From Mesorhizobium koreense (GTDB taxonomy: Bacteria; Pseudomonadota; Alphaproteobacteria; Rhizobiales; Rhizobiaceae), in the NCBI RefSeq assembly GCF_031656215.1, contig NZ_CP134228.1, forward strand, positions 4,607,001 through 4,671,000: DNA of 64,000 bases, in the 5' to 3' direction. Positions 43,817-52,236 of the stretch are shown one piece after another (position 1 is the stretch's first letter; each line of letters opens with the position of its first letter). The position numbers and the translations under genes were made by a program. The notes beneath the pieces are model-generated. The model searched no databases. It worked only from the letters and a program-made list of their open reading frames with translations, and was not told the DNA's origin.

Positions 43817-44566
43817 TCAAGACGCGAAATAGTCAGGATACTGCTCAACCAGCAGCCCGATGTCGGGAATAACGGCGCTCAGATGGACCATCATCGCTGC
43901 CCTCGCCGCCGCCGGATCGTGGGCGGCGATGCTGTCGCGGATGATGGTATGTTCCCCGATCACCCAATCCATGCGGCCGAGCACGGGGAGCGTGAGGCGA
44001 CGCGCTCGGTCGATCTGTACCTTCGCCTGCTTCAGGAGTTTCCATATCCCCGGATGCCCGCTGATATCGGCGATGACTTCGTGGAAGGCCTCGTCCGCTT
44101 CATGGAACGCGCTGGTGTCACCAAGGCTGGCGAGCGCACGTTGGCGGGCAATGATCTGATCGAGCCGTTTAACTTCCTTCTCGTCCGCGACCTCCGCGGC
44201 TGCCTCGACGGTTGCCCCTTCAAGCGCCTTGCGGATCATGACGGCCTCGGGAATCGCGTTGACCGGCACGCGCGATACGAAGGTGCCCGATTGCGGAAAG
44301 ATATCGACCAGTCCGGCCTCCGCGAGCCGAATGATCGCCTCGCGGACTGGCGTGCGGCTGACGCCGAACTCTTCCGCGATCAGCTTTTCCTGCAGCGCCG
44401 TGCCGGGCGGCAATTGCAGCGAGAGGATCTCGCCCAGCAGGTGCTCGTGGATAGCGGAAGCCGTGGTGACACGGCGCACCACCTTTGCCGCCTGTGGCCG
44501 GGCGCGCCCGCCGCGTCTTTCCTCGATCTGCTTCAGCATGTCCGATCCGTTCGAAGCAATTGACAT
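43817..44566 (-). CDS. GntR-family regulator, FadR/FCD subgroup
   Basis: A 249-residue transcription factor. A winged helix lies at about residues 38-105 (ALQEKLIAEEFGVSRTPVREAIIRLAEAGLVDIFPQSGTFVSR). A C-terminal FCD ligand domain holds FHEADEAFHEVIADISGHP and EHTIIRDSIAAHDPAAARAAMMVHL, whose Asp and His residues bind metal and effector. This subgroup includes the hexuronate repressors ExuR/UxuR, so it probably senses mannonate or a hexuronate and controls both uxuA and the divergent transporter. ATG 44566 is used. An ATG at 44539 would give a leader that includes the promoter-proximal sequence; neither has a strong ribosome site. Confidence 0.88.
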   Translation of the reverse strand: MSIASNGSDMLKQIEERRGGRARPQAAKVVRRVTTASAIHEHLLGEILSLQLPPGTALQEKLIAEEFGVSRTPVREAIIRLAEAGLVDIFPQSGTFVSRVPVNAIPEAVMIRKALEGATVEAAAEVADEKEVKRLDQIIARQRALASLGDTSAFHEADEAFHEVIADISGHPGIWKLLKQAKVQIDRARRLTLPVLGRMDWVIGEHTIIRDSIAAHDPAAARAAMMVHLSAVIPDIGLLVEQYPDYFAS

Positions 44567-44589
44567 AGTAGTATATCAGTTGCTAGAGT
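44560..44589 (+). promoter_or_regulatory. Candidate promoter with GntR-type operator (uxuA/transporter divergence)
   Basis: TTGACA at 44560-44565 and TAGAGT at 44584-44589, 18 bp apart, form a possible sigma-70-like promoter for the plus-strand transporter operon. Between them, TAGTATATCA (44569-44578) has the T-R-R-TATA-Y-Y-A form of UxuR/ExuR-type operators (TGGTATACCA class), with two transitions. It sits three bases upstream of the regulator's ATG 44566, so one site could govern both directions. This is a pattern match only. Confidence 0.4.
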
Positions 44590-44775
44590 TTGCCAAGACG
44601 CCGGTGAAAACGTCATTCAAATCGGGATGGCGGAGTGCAGGCGGGAGGAAATGGGCGCCTCATTCGGATCCATCGGCTGCCGACGCAAGCGGACCAACGC
44701 ATTCGGCCGATTCCCGGCGGCGGACATTATTGATGATCAAAAGGCGGAAGCACCGCCGGAAAGCAGGAGGAGATC

Positions 44776-45954
44776 ATGAACGTTACTCGCAGGCATTTCA
44801 TGGGCGGCGTTGCCGGCCTTGCCACCTACGGCGCATTTGGCGGCGGTCAGGTTTTCGCGGCGGCGCAGAAGCCGTCCAGTCCGCTGACGATCACCATCGT
44901 CGACGTCGCTGGCAATCTGGCGCTTACCCAGGGCGCCTTTGACGCCTATGCAGCGGCGAAGCCCGACTTCGTCTCGCGCTTCGCCTACACCAAGGCGCCC
45001 TCGCCCGAACTGCCGGCGAAAATCCAGGCGCAGCAGGCGGCGAAGCGGGTCGATCTCGATCTCGTTCTGACTGGCACCGACGCGCTTTCCGCCGGTCTCG
45101 GGCTCGGCCTGTGGGTCGACCTCAAGCCGCATATGTCGGAACTTCCGAAGCTCGAAGACATCCTGCTGCCACAGGCGCTCAAGATGCAGGGCCTGGCGAA
45201 GGACCAGGGCATCATCGTCACCTATTATCCATCGGGACCGCTCATCGAATACATGCCGGATGCGGTCAAGACCGTGCCCACGACAACGCAGGAACTGCTC
45301 GACTGGGCGAAGGCCAATCCGAACAAGTTCATCTATGCGCGCCCCGCGAATTCCGGTCCCGGCCGCACCTTCCTCATGGGCCTGCCCTATCTGTTGGGCG
45401 ACAAGGACCCGATGGATCCCGAAAAGGGCTGGGACAAGACCTGGGAATACCTGGCCGAACTCGGCAAGAACATCGAATACTACCCGACCGGCACCACGCC
45501 GACGATGAAGGAACTCGGTGAGGGAACGCGCTCCATGATTGCGTCCACGACCGGCTGGGATATCAATCCGCGCGCACTCGGTATCGTGCCGAAAGAGGCC
45601 AAGGTCGCGACGCTTAAAGGCTTCCACTGGGTCACCGACGCGCACTATATGTGCGTGCCGAAGGGCGTTTCCGACGAAAAGCTGGCCGTGCTGCTCGACG
45701 TGATGAACTTCGTGCTTGAGCCCAAGCAGCAGGCCATCGCCTATGACCAGGGATATTTCTATCCCGGCCCGGCCGTGAAGGACGTTCCAATCTCCATGGC
45801 CCCTCAGGCAAGCCAGGACTGCATCAAGGAGTTCGGCCGGCCCGAATATGCCGACTGGATCGCCAACAACCCGCTGGAACTGCCGCTCGAGCCGCAGCAG
45901 ATGGTGAAGGCTTTCAATATCTGGGACCAGAAGATCGGCGCAGCCAAGGGCTAG
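44776..45954 (+). CDS. ABC transporter substrate-binding protein (PotD/AfuA type), Tat-exported
   Basis: A 392-residue periplasmic binding protein. MNVTRRHFMGGVAGLATYGAFGG carries a twin-arginine signal (R-R-x-F-M). The mature part LTITIVDVAGNLALTQGAFDAYAAAKPDFVSRFAYTKAPSPELPAKIQAQQ resembles type-II binding proteins of the iron/polyamine/sugar-phosphate group. Many aromatic residues (WDKTWEY, IEYYP, FHWVTDAHYM) suggest a polar organic ligand. An excellent GGAGGAG site precedes ATG 44776. It is first in a four-gene transporter operon, divergent from uxuA and its regulator. This context, not the family, suggests a uronate, aldonate or related sugar acid as ligand. Confidence 0.85.
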   Translation: MNVTRRHFMGGVAGLATYGAFGGGQVFAAAQKPSSPLTITIVDVAGNLALTQGAFDAYAAAKPDFVSRFAYTKAPSPELPAKIQAQQAAKRVDLDLVLTGTDALSAGLGLGLWVDLKPHMSELPKLEDILLPQALKMQGLAKDQGIIVTYYPSGPLIEYMPDAVKTVPTTTQELLDWAKANPNKFIYARPANSGPGRTFLMGLPYLLGDKDPMDPEKGWDKTWEYLAELGKNIEYYPTGTTPTMKELGEGTRSMIASTTGWDINPRALGIVPKEAKVATLKGFHWVTDAHYMCVPKGVSDEKLAVLLDVMNFVLEPKQQAIAYDQGYFYPGPAVKDVPISMAPQASQDCIKEFGRPEYADWIANNPLELPLEPQQMVKAFNIWDQKIGAAKG

Positions 45955-45999
45955 GCAGAACTGCCGAGCCGGGTTTCGGGACTGCTTGTCACGACCTGC

Positions 46000-46028
46000 C
46001 TGCCCTTCTTCCGGTGATGAAGGGGCAG
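46000..46028 (+). terminator. Imperfect hairpin after the binding-protein gene
   Basis: CTGCCCTT (46000-46007) pairs with AAGGGGCAG (46020-46028) with one bulge. The hairpin begins 45 bp after the binding-protein stop and has no T-run. It probably stabilises or partly attenuates the transcript before the ATPase and permease genes, similar in role to the other post-binding-protein hairpins in this window. Confidence 0.4.
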
Positions 46029-46177
46029 ATAAGGCCGGGTTCATACTCTCCCGATGAAAATTCCACCGGCAGGCTTCAACCGTGACGCCTGCCGGAGAGG
46101 AAACGATTGCACAACCTGCCCCTCTTCTAAGAAGATAGCGGCGGAAAAAACTAGAGGCATCGGCGGAGAGAGCGCGT

Positions 46178-47254
46178 TTGGCGGACAAAGGCAAATCATC
46201 GCAGGGCGGCCGCCTCGAACTGGTCGACGTTCGCCGCACCTTCGGCAACTACAACGCGCTCGACGGCATCGACCTCACCGTCGAGCCGGGCGAATTCATC
46301 GCCCTTCTCGGCCCTTCCGGCTGCGGCAAGTCGACCGCGCTCAACTGCATCGCGGGGCTACTAGAATTGACCGGTGGCGAAATCAGGCTTGCAGGAAAGC
46401 GCATCGACGAATTGCAGCCCGAGGCGCGGGGCTTCGGCATGGTCTTCCAGAACTACGCGCTCTTCCCGCATATGAGCGTGCGCAAGAATGTCGGCTTCGG
46501 CCTCTCCATGCAAAGCGTGCCGGGAACGGAGGCCGCAAAGCGCATCTCAGAGGCGCTGGCGCTAGTACGCTTGCAAGGACAGGAGGACAAACTGCCCGGC
46601 CAGCTTTCCGGCGGCCAGCAGCAGCGCGTGGCGATCGCGCGCGCCATCGTCATCCGCCCGCCGCTCGTCCTGATGGACGAGCCGCTCTCCAATCTCGACG
46701 CCAAGCTTCGGCTTGAGATGCGTGCCGAAATCCGCGGTATCCACGATCAGATCGGCTCGACCACGATCTATGTCACGCACGATCAGGACGAGGCGCTGTC
46801 GCTCGCCGATCGCATCGTGGTCATGCGCGAGGGCCAAATCCGCCAGATCGGTACGCCGCAGGACCTCTATGAGCGGCCGAACCATCCCGACGTCGCCGAC
46901 TTCATGGGTTTCCGCACGCGCATTCCAGGCCGTGTGGCGTCGGTCGGCAACGGACAAGCCTCGGTGGAAGCGGGCGGAGCACTTCTTGAAGGGATCGCTG
47001 CCGACGGCATGTCGCCCGGCGACAAGGTGCTTGTATCGATCCGGCCGGAAGACCTCGTCGCGGTCGATGAGGGCGACGGGCTGAAAGCGACCGTCAAAAG
47101 TATCGAATACCGCGGCCGCGCCTTCTTCGGTCTTGCAAGCGGCACGGACGGCACCGAGTTCTTCTTTCGCGCAGACAGGGTCTACCCGCGCGGCGCTTCC
47201 ATTGTGCTGAGGCCGTTGGCGGAGCGTACGCTGCTTTTCGCGGAGAAGGCATGA
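46178..47254 (+). CDS. ABC transporter ATPase (PotA/UgpC-like)
   Basis: A 358-residue ATP-binding subunit. Walker A is GPSGCGKST, the Q-loop is [15 protein letters not shown], the signature is [15 protein letters not shown], and Walker B is [16 protein letters not shown], as in sugar and polyamine importers. A C-terminal TOBE-type domain of about 110 residues includes [13 protein letters not shown]. The start is a TTG at 46178 with GGAGAG just upstream; no ATG suits the family start. Its stop overlaps the next permease start by four bases. It powers the transporter whose binding protein lies 223 bp upstream. Confidence 0.87.
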   Translation: MADKGKSSQGGRLELVDVRRTFGNYNALDGIDLTVEPGEFIALLGPSGCGKSTALNCIAGLLELTGGEIRLAGKRIDELQPEARGFGMVFQNYALFPHMSVRKNVGFGLSMQSVPGTEAAKRISEALALVRLQGQEDKLPGQLSGGQQQRVAIARAIVIRPPLVLMDEPLSNLDAKLRLEMRAEIRGIHDQIGSTTIYVTHDQDEALSLADRIVVMREGQIRQIGTPQDLYERPNHPDVADFMGFRTRIPGRVASVGNGQASVEAGGALLEGIAADGMSPGDKVLVSIRPEDLVAVDEGDGLKATVKSIEYRGRAFFGLASGTDGTEFFFRADRVYPRGASIVLRPLAERTLLFAEKA

Positions 47255-48156
47255 TGTCCGTCGTGACCGCCGGCGCTTCACCTGGACCATCGCTCAGGAA
47301 GCGGCTGGCGGCGCGCGGCCTCGACGGAACGACGCTATTGGTCCTTCCGGGCATCGTCGCGACGCTTTTGCTCTTCGTCTATCCCTTCCTCTACGGCGTC
47401 GTGGATTCGTTAGCGCCCAAGGAGGGGCCCTGGTTCACTAATTACGTTAAATTCTTCAGCGAACCATTCCAGTACGACACCATCTTCGCGACGCTGTGGC
47501 TGGCGCTTCCGGTAACGATCATCAATGTGCTGGTCGCCATTCCGATCGCCTTCCGCGTCAGGTTGATGCGCCGCCAGCGGCTGCTTACCACCATCCTCGT
47601 CCTCCCGGTCACGCTCGGAACCGTGCTGGTCGCCGATGGGTTGCTCAACTATCTCGGCCCTCGCGGGTGGTTCAACCGGTCGCTGATGTTTCTCGACCTG
47701 ATCGACCATCCGCTGAGGCTGACCAACAATTACTGGGGCGTCTTCGCCTCGCTGGTCATCACCGGCTTTCCCTTCGCCTTCCTGTTGACGCTCTCCTATG
47801 TCTCCGGAATCGACCCGGCGATCGAACAGGCGGCGGCGACGCTCGGCGCCAAGGCCCGGCAGCGCTTCATGCGCATCTTCCTGCCGCTGCTGGCGCCCGG
47901 CCTCATCGTCACCTTCTGCCTCGCCTTCGTGCAGGCCTTCTCGGTCTTCCCGTCCGCCGTCCTCCTCGGCGCGCCGTCCGGACCGACGCGCGTCATCTCG
48001 ATCGCCGCCTATCAGGCCGCCTTCGAGCAATATGATCATTCGATGGGCGCTGCGATTGCCATCATCATGGGGCTGGTGCAGCTTGTCGTGATCCTCGCCG
48101 TGCTGTCGCTGAGGCAGGTACTCTATCGCGGCCCGGCCGCCGGCGGGAAAGGCTAG
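47251..48156 (+). CDS. ABC transporter permease 1 (PotB/AfuB-like)
   Basis: A 301-residue inner-membrane permease. The first helix is TLLVLPGIVATLLLFVYPFLYGVV, typical of PotB-like subunits. The coupling EAA-type loop is IEQAAATLGAKARQRFMRIFLPLLAPGLIV. About six helices are predicted. ATG 47251 overlaps the ATPase stop, and the second permease starts three bases after its stop, so the three genes are translated together. It pairs with the following permease as a heterodimer. Substrate as discussed for the binding protein. Confidence 0.88.
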   Translation: MMSVVTAGASPGPSLRKRLAARGLDGTTLLVLPGIVATLLLFVYPFLYGVVDSLAPKEGPWFTNYVKFFSEPFQYDTIFATLWLALPVTIINVLVAIPIAFRVRLMRRQRLLTTILVLPVTLGTVLVADGLLNYLGPRGWFNRSLMFLDLIDHPLRLTNNYWGVFASLVITGFPFAFLLTLSYVSGIDPAIEQAAATLGAKARQRFMRIFLPLLAPGLIVTFCLAFVQAFSVFPSAVLLGAPSGPTRVISIAAYQAAFEQYDHSMGAAIAIIMGLVQLVVILAVLSLRQVLYRGPAAGGKG

Positions 48157-48159
48157 GCC

Positions 48160-49005
48160 ATGATCCGCGATAACGGTCTCGCCTCGCGTCTTTGGCGCTT
48201 CGCCATCTGGGCAGTCGTCGTGCTCTTCGTGCTCAACCTGCTCGGCGTGATCATCGCCGTCGTCGTCAACTCGCTTTCGACGCGTTGGCTCGGCACGTGG
48301 CTGCCGGCCGGCTGGACGTCGCATTGGTATGTCGATGCCTGGCGCGAATTCCAGCTGACACCGGTGCTGATCGTCACCTTCGAGATCGTCTTCGCGGTGG
48401 TGATCATTTCCGGGCTGGTCGGCGTTACGACGGCCTATGCGCTGGCGCGCCGTGACTTCCCCGGCAAGCGGCTGATGGTGCTGATCTTCCTCCTGCCGCT
48501 CCTCCTGCCGCCGCTGACCTACGGTATTCCGCTTGCCACCGTGCTTTACCGGCTCGGCGTCGGCGGGACGTTCTGGGGGGTGGTGCTCGCCAACCTGGTG
48601 CCCGCCATTCCCTTCGTCGTCCTCGTCATGATCCCCTTCATCGAGCAGATCGACCCGCGCATCGAACAGGCCGCGCGCGTCTTCGGGGCATCGACCACGA
48701 GCCTCTTCGTCCGCATCCTGCTGCCGCTCCTCCTGCCCGGCATGCTGGCGGCGCTGCTTCTGGTTCTGGTGCGAACGCTCGCCATGTTCGAGCTTACCTT
48801 CCTGACAGCGGGACCGACCAGCCAGACGCTTGTCGTTTCGCTCTATTATGCGGTCTTCGCCTCCGGCGTGCGGGCGTCACAATCGATCGACGCGATGGCG
48901 GTCGTCTATATGGTCACTACCTTGTTCTGGCTGATCATAGCACTCCAGTTCGTCAATCCGACGCAGATTGTGGCACGGGCAAAGCAGCAGCCCGCCAATC
49001 CGTAA
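48160..49005 (+). CDS. ABC transporter permease 2 (PotC/AfuC-like)
   Basis: A 281-residue inner-membrane permease with about six helices. WAVVVLFVLNLLGVIIAVVVNSL is helix 1. The coupling loop is IEQAARVFGASTTSLFVRILLPLLLPGMLAALL. It completes the transporter operon (binding protein, ATPase, two permeases). No strong terminator was recognised after its stop; a 407-bp gap follows before the iron-uptake genes. The paired permeases are both short, as in polyamine, thiamine and sugar-phosphate importers. Confidence 0.88.
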   Translation: MIRDNGLASRLWRFAIWAVVVLFVLNLLGVIIAVVVNSLSTRWLGTWLPAGWTSHWYVDAWREFQLTPVLIVTFEIVFAVVIISGLVGVTTAYALARRDFPGKRLMVLIFLLPLLLPPLTYGIPLATVLYRLGVGGTFWGVVLANLVPAIPFVVLVMIPFIEQIDPRIEQAARVFGASTTSLFVRILLPLLLPGMLAALLLVLVRTLAMFELTFLTAGPTSQTLVVSLYYAVFASGVRASQSIDAMAVVYMVTTLFWLIIALQFVNPTQIVARAKQQPANP

Positions 49006-49412
49006 GGCTGCCCGCAGTCTCCCGAGGGCGACATCTTATTGTGGCGTTTTGTCGCATGTCTTCCCTTCGATGCGATTTCCTGTCCGTGCGGGAATCCAAC
49101 AAAATCAGACACTAACTTGACTTATCGAGACAACTTTTCAAATCGTCGAAGCAACACCTTAGAATCGTTATAAATCATTGCAGTTGAAGCGCTTTTCGGC
49201 GCGTCCTAGAAGCTGGTCATCCGTTTTGGGCTGGTGCCGCGACCCGTGCGGCACGTATTGCGAACGCAGATGACCATGAAGGCCACGAACACCGACCTGC
49301 CTCGTGAGGCGATCCGGCCGTGCCGCGAAAGCGGCATGCAGGTTTCGTGTGCCAACTCGATTGCCGCGTTCGGCAAGGGCAAAAAGTCCTCGTTACTTCG
49401 GGGTGTATCCCC
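49006..49412 (+). promoter_or_regulatory. Long leader/control region upstream of efeUOB
   Basis: A 407-bp gap without a supported gene. Its left half is AT-rich and contains a TTGACT element (49117-49122) and an Irr/ICE-like box at 49158-49174. The right half (about 49190-49412) is GC-rich, which leaves a possible untranslated leader of over 200 nt before ATG 49413. An in-frame upstream extension of efeU (from 49320) is possible but looks non-coding. No known riboswitch form was recognised. Confidence 0.55.
49158..49174. promoter_or_regulatory. Irr/ICE-like operator upstream of efeU
   Basis: CTTAGAATCGTTATAAA fits the inverted-repeat form TTTAGAA-N3-TTCTAAA recalled for Irr (iron control element) boxes in Rhizobiales, with mismatches at the first position and in the right arm (A for C). 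The 16-mer TTAGAATCRTTATAAA is shared with the rirA promoter region on the opposite strand. The site lies 239 bp upstream of the efeU start. Confidence 0.5.
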
Positions 49413-51047
49413 ATGCTAGCCACCTTCGTCATCGGCCTGCGCGAAGGCCTCGAAGCGGCACTGATCGTCGGCATCATCGCGGCCTTCCTGCGCAAGAACG
49501 GCAGGAGCCTTACCGCCATGTGGCTCGGTGTCCTGCTGGCCATAGTTCTGTCGATCGCCGTCGGCATTGGCCTGAAACTGGTCGAGAAGGCTCTGCCGCA
49601 GGCCGCCCAAGAGGGCATGGAAGCGGTGATCGGCGCCATCGCCATCTTCTTCGTCACCGGCATGATCGTCTGGATGAACGCGCATGCGCGCGACATGAAG
49701 CGTCAGATCGAGGCCGAGGCGGCCGAAGCGCTCGGCCAGGCCAGCGCCTATGCGCTGGCACTGATGGCATTCCTGGCAGTGCTCAAGGAAGGTTTCGAGA
49801 CCAGCGTCTTCCTGCTGGCAACCTTCTCGGCGGCGCAGTCGGCGGCGCTTGCCGCCGCCGGCGCGGTCATCGGGCTGCTGCTCTCGGCCATCATCGGCTG
49901 GGGCATCTATATGGGCGGTGTCCGGATCAATCTGTCGCGCTTCTTCCGCGTGACCGGGGCGTTCCTTATCCTTGTGGCCGCCGGACTCGTGATCACCTGC
50001 CTACGCACGGCCCATGAAGCTGGCTGGCTGAACGCTGGCCAGCAGGCGACGGTGAACCTCTCTTGGCTGGTCGCGCCCGGCTCCATCCAGTCGGCGCTCA
50101 TCACCGGCGTTCTCGGCATTCCAGCCGATCCGCGACTGATCGAGGTCCTCGGCTGGTTCGCCTATCTGATCCCCATTTCACTCTTCATCTACTGGCCGCC
50201 GTCCAGGCGCCTCGGAACGCAGGCGACGGCGAAACTGAAGCTTGCGATCGCCGGCTGCCTTGCCGCGGCCGCGCTCTGCCTCGCTTTTATCTATCCGGTT
50301 CCGCAAGCCACACTTCCGGCAGAGGCGCCGCTTGTCGCGAGCGCGGACGGTTCTGCGCAACCCGTCGGCGCTGCCCGACTGGAAGCGGCGGAGAACAACG
50401 GCTTGACGCTCAAGGTATCGACAAAGGGCGGGGAGACTTCCATGCCGTTGCCCGCGCGCGACGCCCGGAACGAGCGCCATGAGGGGGTCGAGGCCTCGGC
50501 TTGGACCATTCACAGCGCCGGCACGCCGGAGGGCAAGCCATCGAGCCTTACTCTCGACGATGTCGTCGCGCTTGCCGGCGGACGCATCCCGGTCGGCCTT
50601 AGCCCATCGCGAAACCCCGGACCGTTCGCGGCTGAATGGTCCGTCCGGCGCTCGACCGAGGTGTGGGCGGCCGGCGGAGCGCTGCTCGATGCATCGAATG
50701 AGGAGACGACTGTCGTAACGCTTTCGGACGGCGGGTTGCAAACCCCGCGAACACTCACCGTGGGCAGGGGCTCCGATTCCGGTGACTGGCAGGTGTCTGC
50801 CGCCTATCGCGACGCGGCAGTGAAGGAATTGAACGCAGTCGCCATGGCGCGTACGGAGCGCCATTTCTGGGCAGTCCAGTTACCGTTTATCCTCGCCATC
50901 ATCGCTCTCCTGCTCGCGGCATCCGCCGGACGCTCGCTGATGCAGGAGCGCCGGAGGTTCGGAGCCTCCGCGACCGCTTCCGTTTCAAAGCCCGGCCGAC
51001 GCGCCGAAAATTCCATGACCAAAGGAGTTACGCATGCCGCCCATTAA
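49413..51047 (+). CDS. efeU: Ferrous iron permease EfeU (FTR1 family) with extended C-terminus
   Basis: A 544-residue membrane protein. The first ~290 residues are the FTR1/EfeU permease with about seven helices. The iron-path motif REGLE lies at 10-14, and the second copy is KEGFE (125-129), with Lys instead of Arg. Residues from about 310 to 505 form a hydrophilic domain of beta-rich character, followed by a final helix (VQLPFILAIIALLLAASAG). EfeU is usually only about 280 residues, so the C-terminal half is extra. It imports Fe2+/Fe3+ across the inner membrane together with EfeO and EfeB. ATG 49413 gives the family start MLATFVIGLREGLEA. The end overlaps efeO by 14 bp. Confidence 0.9.
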   Translation: MLATFVIGLREGLEAALIVGIIAAFLRKNGRSLTAMWLGVLLAIVLSIAVGIGLKLVEKALPQAAQEGMEAVIGAIAIFFVTGMIVWMNAHARDMKRQIEAEAAEALGQASAYALALMAFLAVLKEGFETSVFLLATFSAAQSAALAAAGAVIGLLLSAIIGWGIYMGGVRINLSRFFRVTGAFLILVAAGLVITCLRTAHEAGWLNAGQQATVNLSWLVAPGSIQSALITGVLGIPADPRLIEVLGWFAYLIPISLFIYWPPSRRLGTQATAKLKLAIAGCLAAAALCLAFIYPVPQATLPAEAPLVASADGSAQPVGAARLEAAENNGLTLKVSTKGGETSMPLPARDARNERHEGVEASAWTIHSAGTPEGKPSSLTLDDVVALAGGRIPVGLSPSRNPGPFAAEWSVRRSTEVWAAGGALLDASNEETTVVTLSDGGLQTPRTLTVGRGSDSGDWQVSAAYRDAAVKELNAVAMARTERHFWAVQLPFILAIIALLLAASAGRSLMQERRRFGASATASVSKPGRRAENSMTKGVTHAAH

Positions 51048-52236
51048 CCCGAAGACGCCGCTTGTCACCGCGACGGGACTGGCCGTCCTTCTGGCGCTCG
51101 CGCCGGTTGCCGCAGCGCAGGAAGCGCCGGTGAAGGACGGCGTTTCGCAGGTCAAGGTCACGCTGACATCGGATAATGGCGGGAGTTGCGTCCTCGACAG
51201 CAATTCGGCCAAGGCCGGCCCGATCACCTTCTCCGTCACCAACAAGACCGCCGCCGGGATCAGCGAGCTTGAGCTCCTCAGCAATAACCGCATCCTCGGC
51301 GAAAAAGAAAACCTTGCGCCCGGCCTGCCGACGGTCAGCTTTACCCAGACGCTCGACGGCGGCACGTACCAAATCTACTGCCCCGGTGCAGCGGCGGAAA
51401 TGCAGGACTTCAAGGTGACGGGCAAAGCCAAGAAGGCGACCGGCAGCACCCAGGACATTCTCGCCGAGGGCGTCAAAGGGTACGCCCATTACGTGGACGG
51501 CGTGGTCGACGCCATGGTGACGGCCGTGCAGCGGCTGAAAGCGGACATCGACGCCGGCGACCTCGAAAAAGCGAAGGCTCAATACGCGGCGGCGCGCCCA
51601 TTCTACGAGCGCATCGAGTCCGACGTGGACGGCTTCATGCTGCCCGGCTACAAGGCTACCGACAATGCCGGCAATCTCGACTATCTGGTCGATATGCGCG
51701 CTTCGAACCTCGATCCGGCGGTCGGCTGGCACGGCTTTCATGCGGTCGAGCGCGACCTGTTCGAAAAGGGCGCGATCACCGACGAGACCAAGAAACTGGC
51801 GGCCGAACTGCAGGACAATGTCGAAAAGCTCGACAAGCTGGTGAGCACGCTCGAATACAGGCCCGAAGACCTCGCCAACGGCGCCGCCGGCCTCCTCGAG
51901 GAGGTACAGACGGGCAAGATCACCGGCGAGGAGGAAGCCTACAGCCATATCGATCTGGTCGACTTCGCCGGTAATATCGAAGGCGCACAGCAGGCTTTCG
52001 CCTTCCTCGAGCCCGGCATGCAGAAGATCGACGCCGACCTGACGAAGCAGGTCAATGCACAATTCGAGAACGTGACGAAGCTGCTCGAAACCTACCGCGA
52101 CCCGAACGAACTGGGCGGCTACAAGCGCTATACGGCCGAGCTCAAGGCGTCCGACGCCAACAAGCTCAGCAAGGCCATCCAGGCGTTGCAGGAACCGCTC
52201 TCCAGGATAGCCGAGAAGGTGGCAACGGCGCATTGA
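51034..52236 (+). CDS. efeO: Periplasmic iron uptake protein EfeO
   Basis: A 400-residue periplasmic protein. The signal peptide is cleaved near VAAAQ. An N-terminal cupredoxin-like domain has GGSCVLDSN and YQIYCPG with its cysteines (about residues 40-120). A C-terminal imelysin/M75 domain begins near STQDILAEGVKGYAHYVDG. The metal motif HxxE of the M75 domain is HAVE in GWHGFHAVERDLF. AAGGAG before ATG 51034 is a strong ribosome site. EfeO is thought to bind iron or copper and feed EfeU. It overlaps efeU and efeB, so all three are one translation unit. Confidence 0.95.
   Translation: MPPINPKTPLVTATGLAVLLALAPVAAAQEAPVKDGVSQVKVTLTSDNGGSCVLDSNSAKAGPITFSVTNKTAAGISELELLSNNRILGEKENLAPGLPTVSFTQTLDGGTYQIYCPGAAAEMQDFKVTGKAKKATGSTQDILAEGVKGYAHYVDGVVDAMVTAVQRLKADIDAGDLEKAKAQYAAARPFYERIESDVDGFMLPGYKATDNAGNLDYLVDMRASNLDPAVGWHGFHAVERDLFEKGAITDETKKLAAELQDNVEKLDKLVSTLEYRPEDLANGAAGLLEEVQTGKITGEEEAYSHIDLVDFAGNIEGAQQAFAFLEPGMQKIDADLTKQVNAQFENVTKLLETYRDPNELGGYKRYTAELKASDANKLSKAIQALQEPLSRIAEKVATAH

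Noticed and set aside
44737-46248. Antisense open frame of about 500 codons opposite the PotD/AfuA-type binding-protein gene
   Set aside because: Low-complexity Arg/Gly/Val-rich translation, no ribosome site, and it lies opposite a gene with clear family motifs; a GC-rich shadow frame.
49006-49412. Riboswitch in the long efeU leader
   Set aside because: No conserved riboswitch core was recognised; length alone is not evidence.
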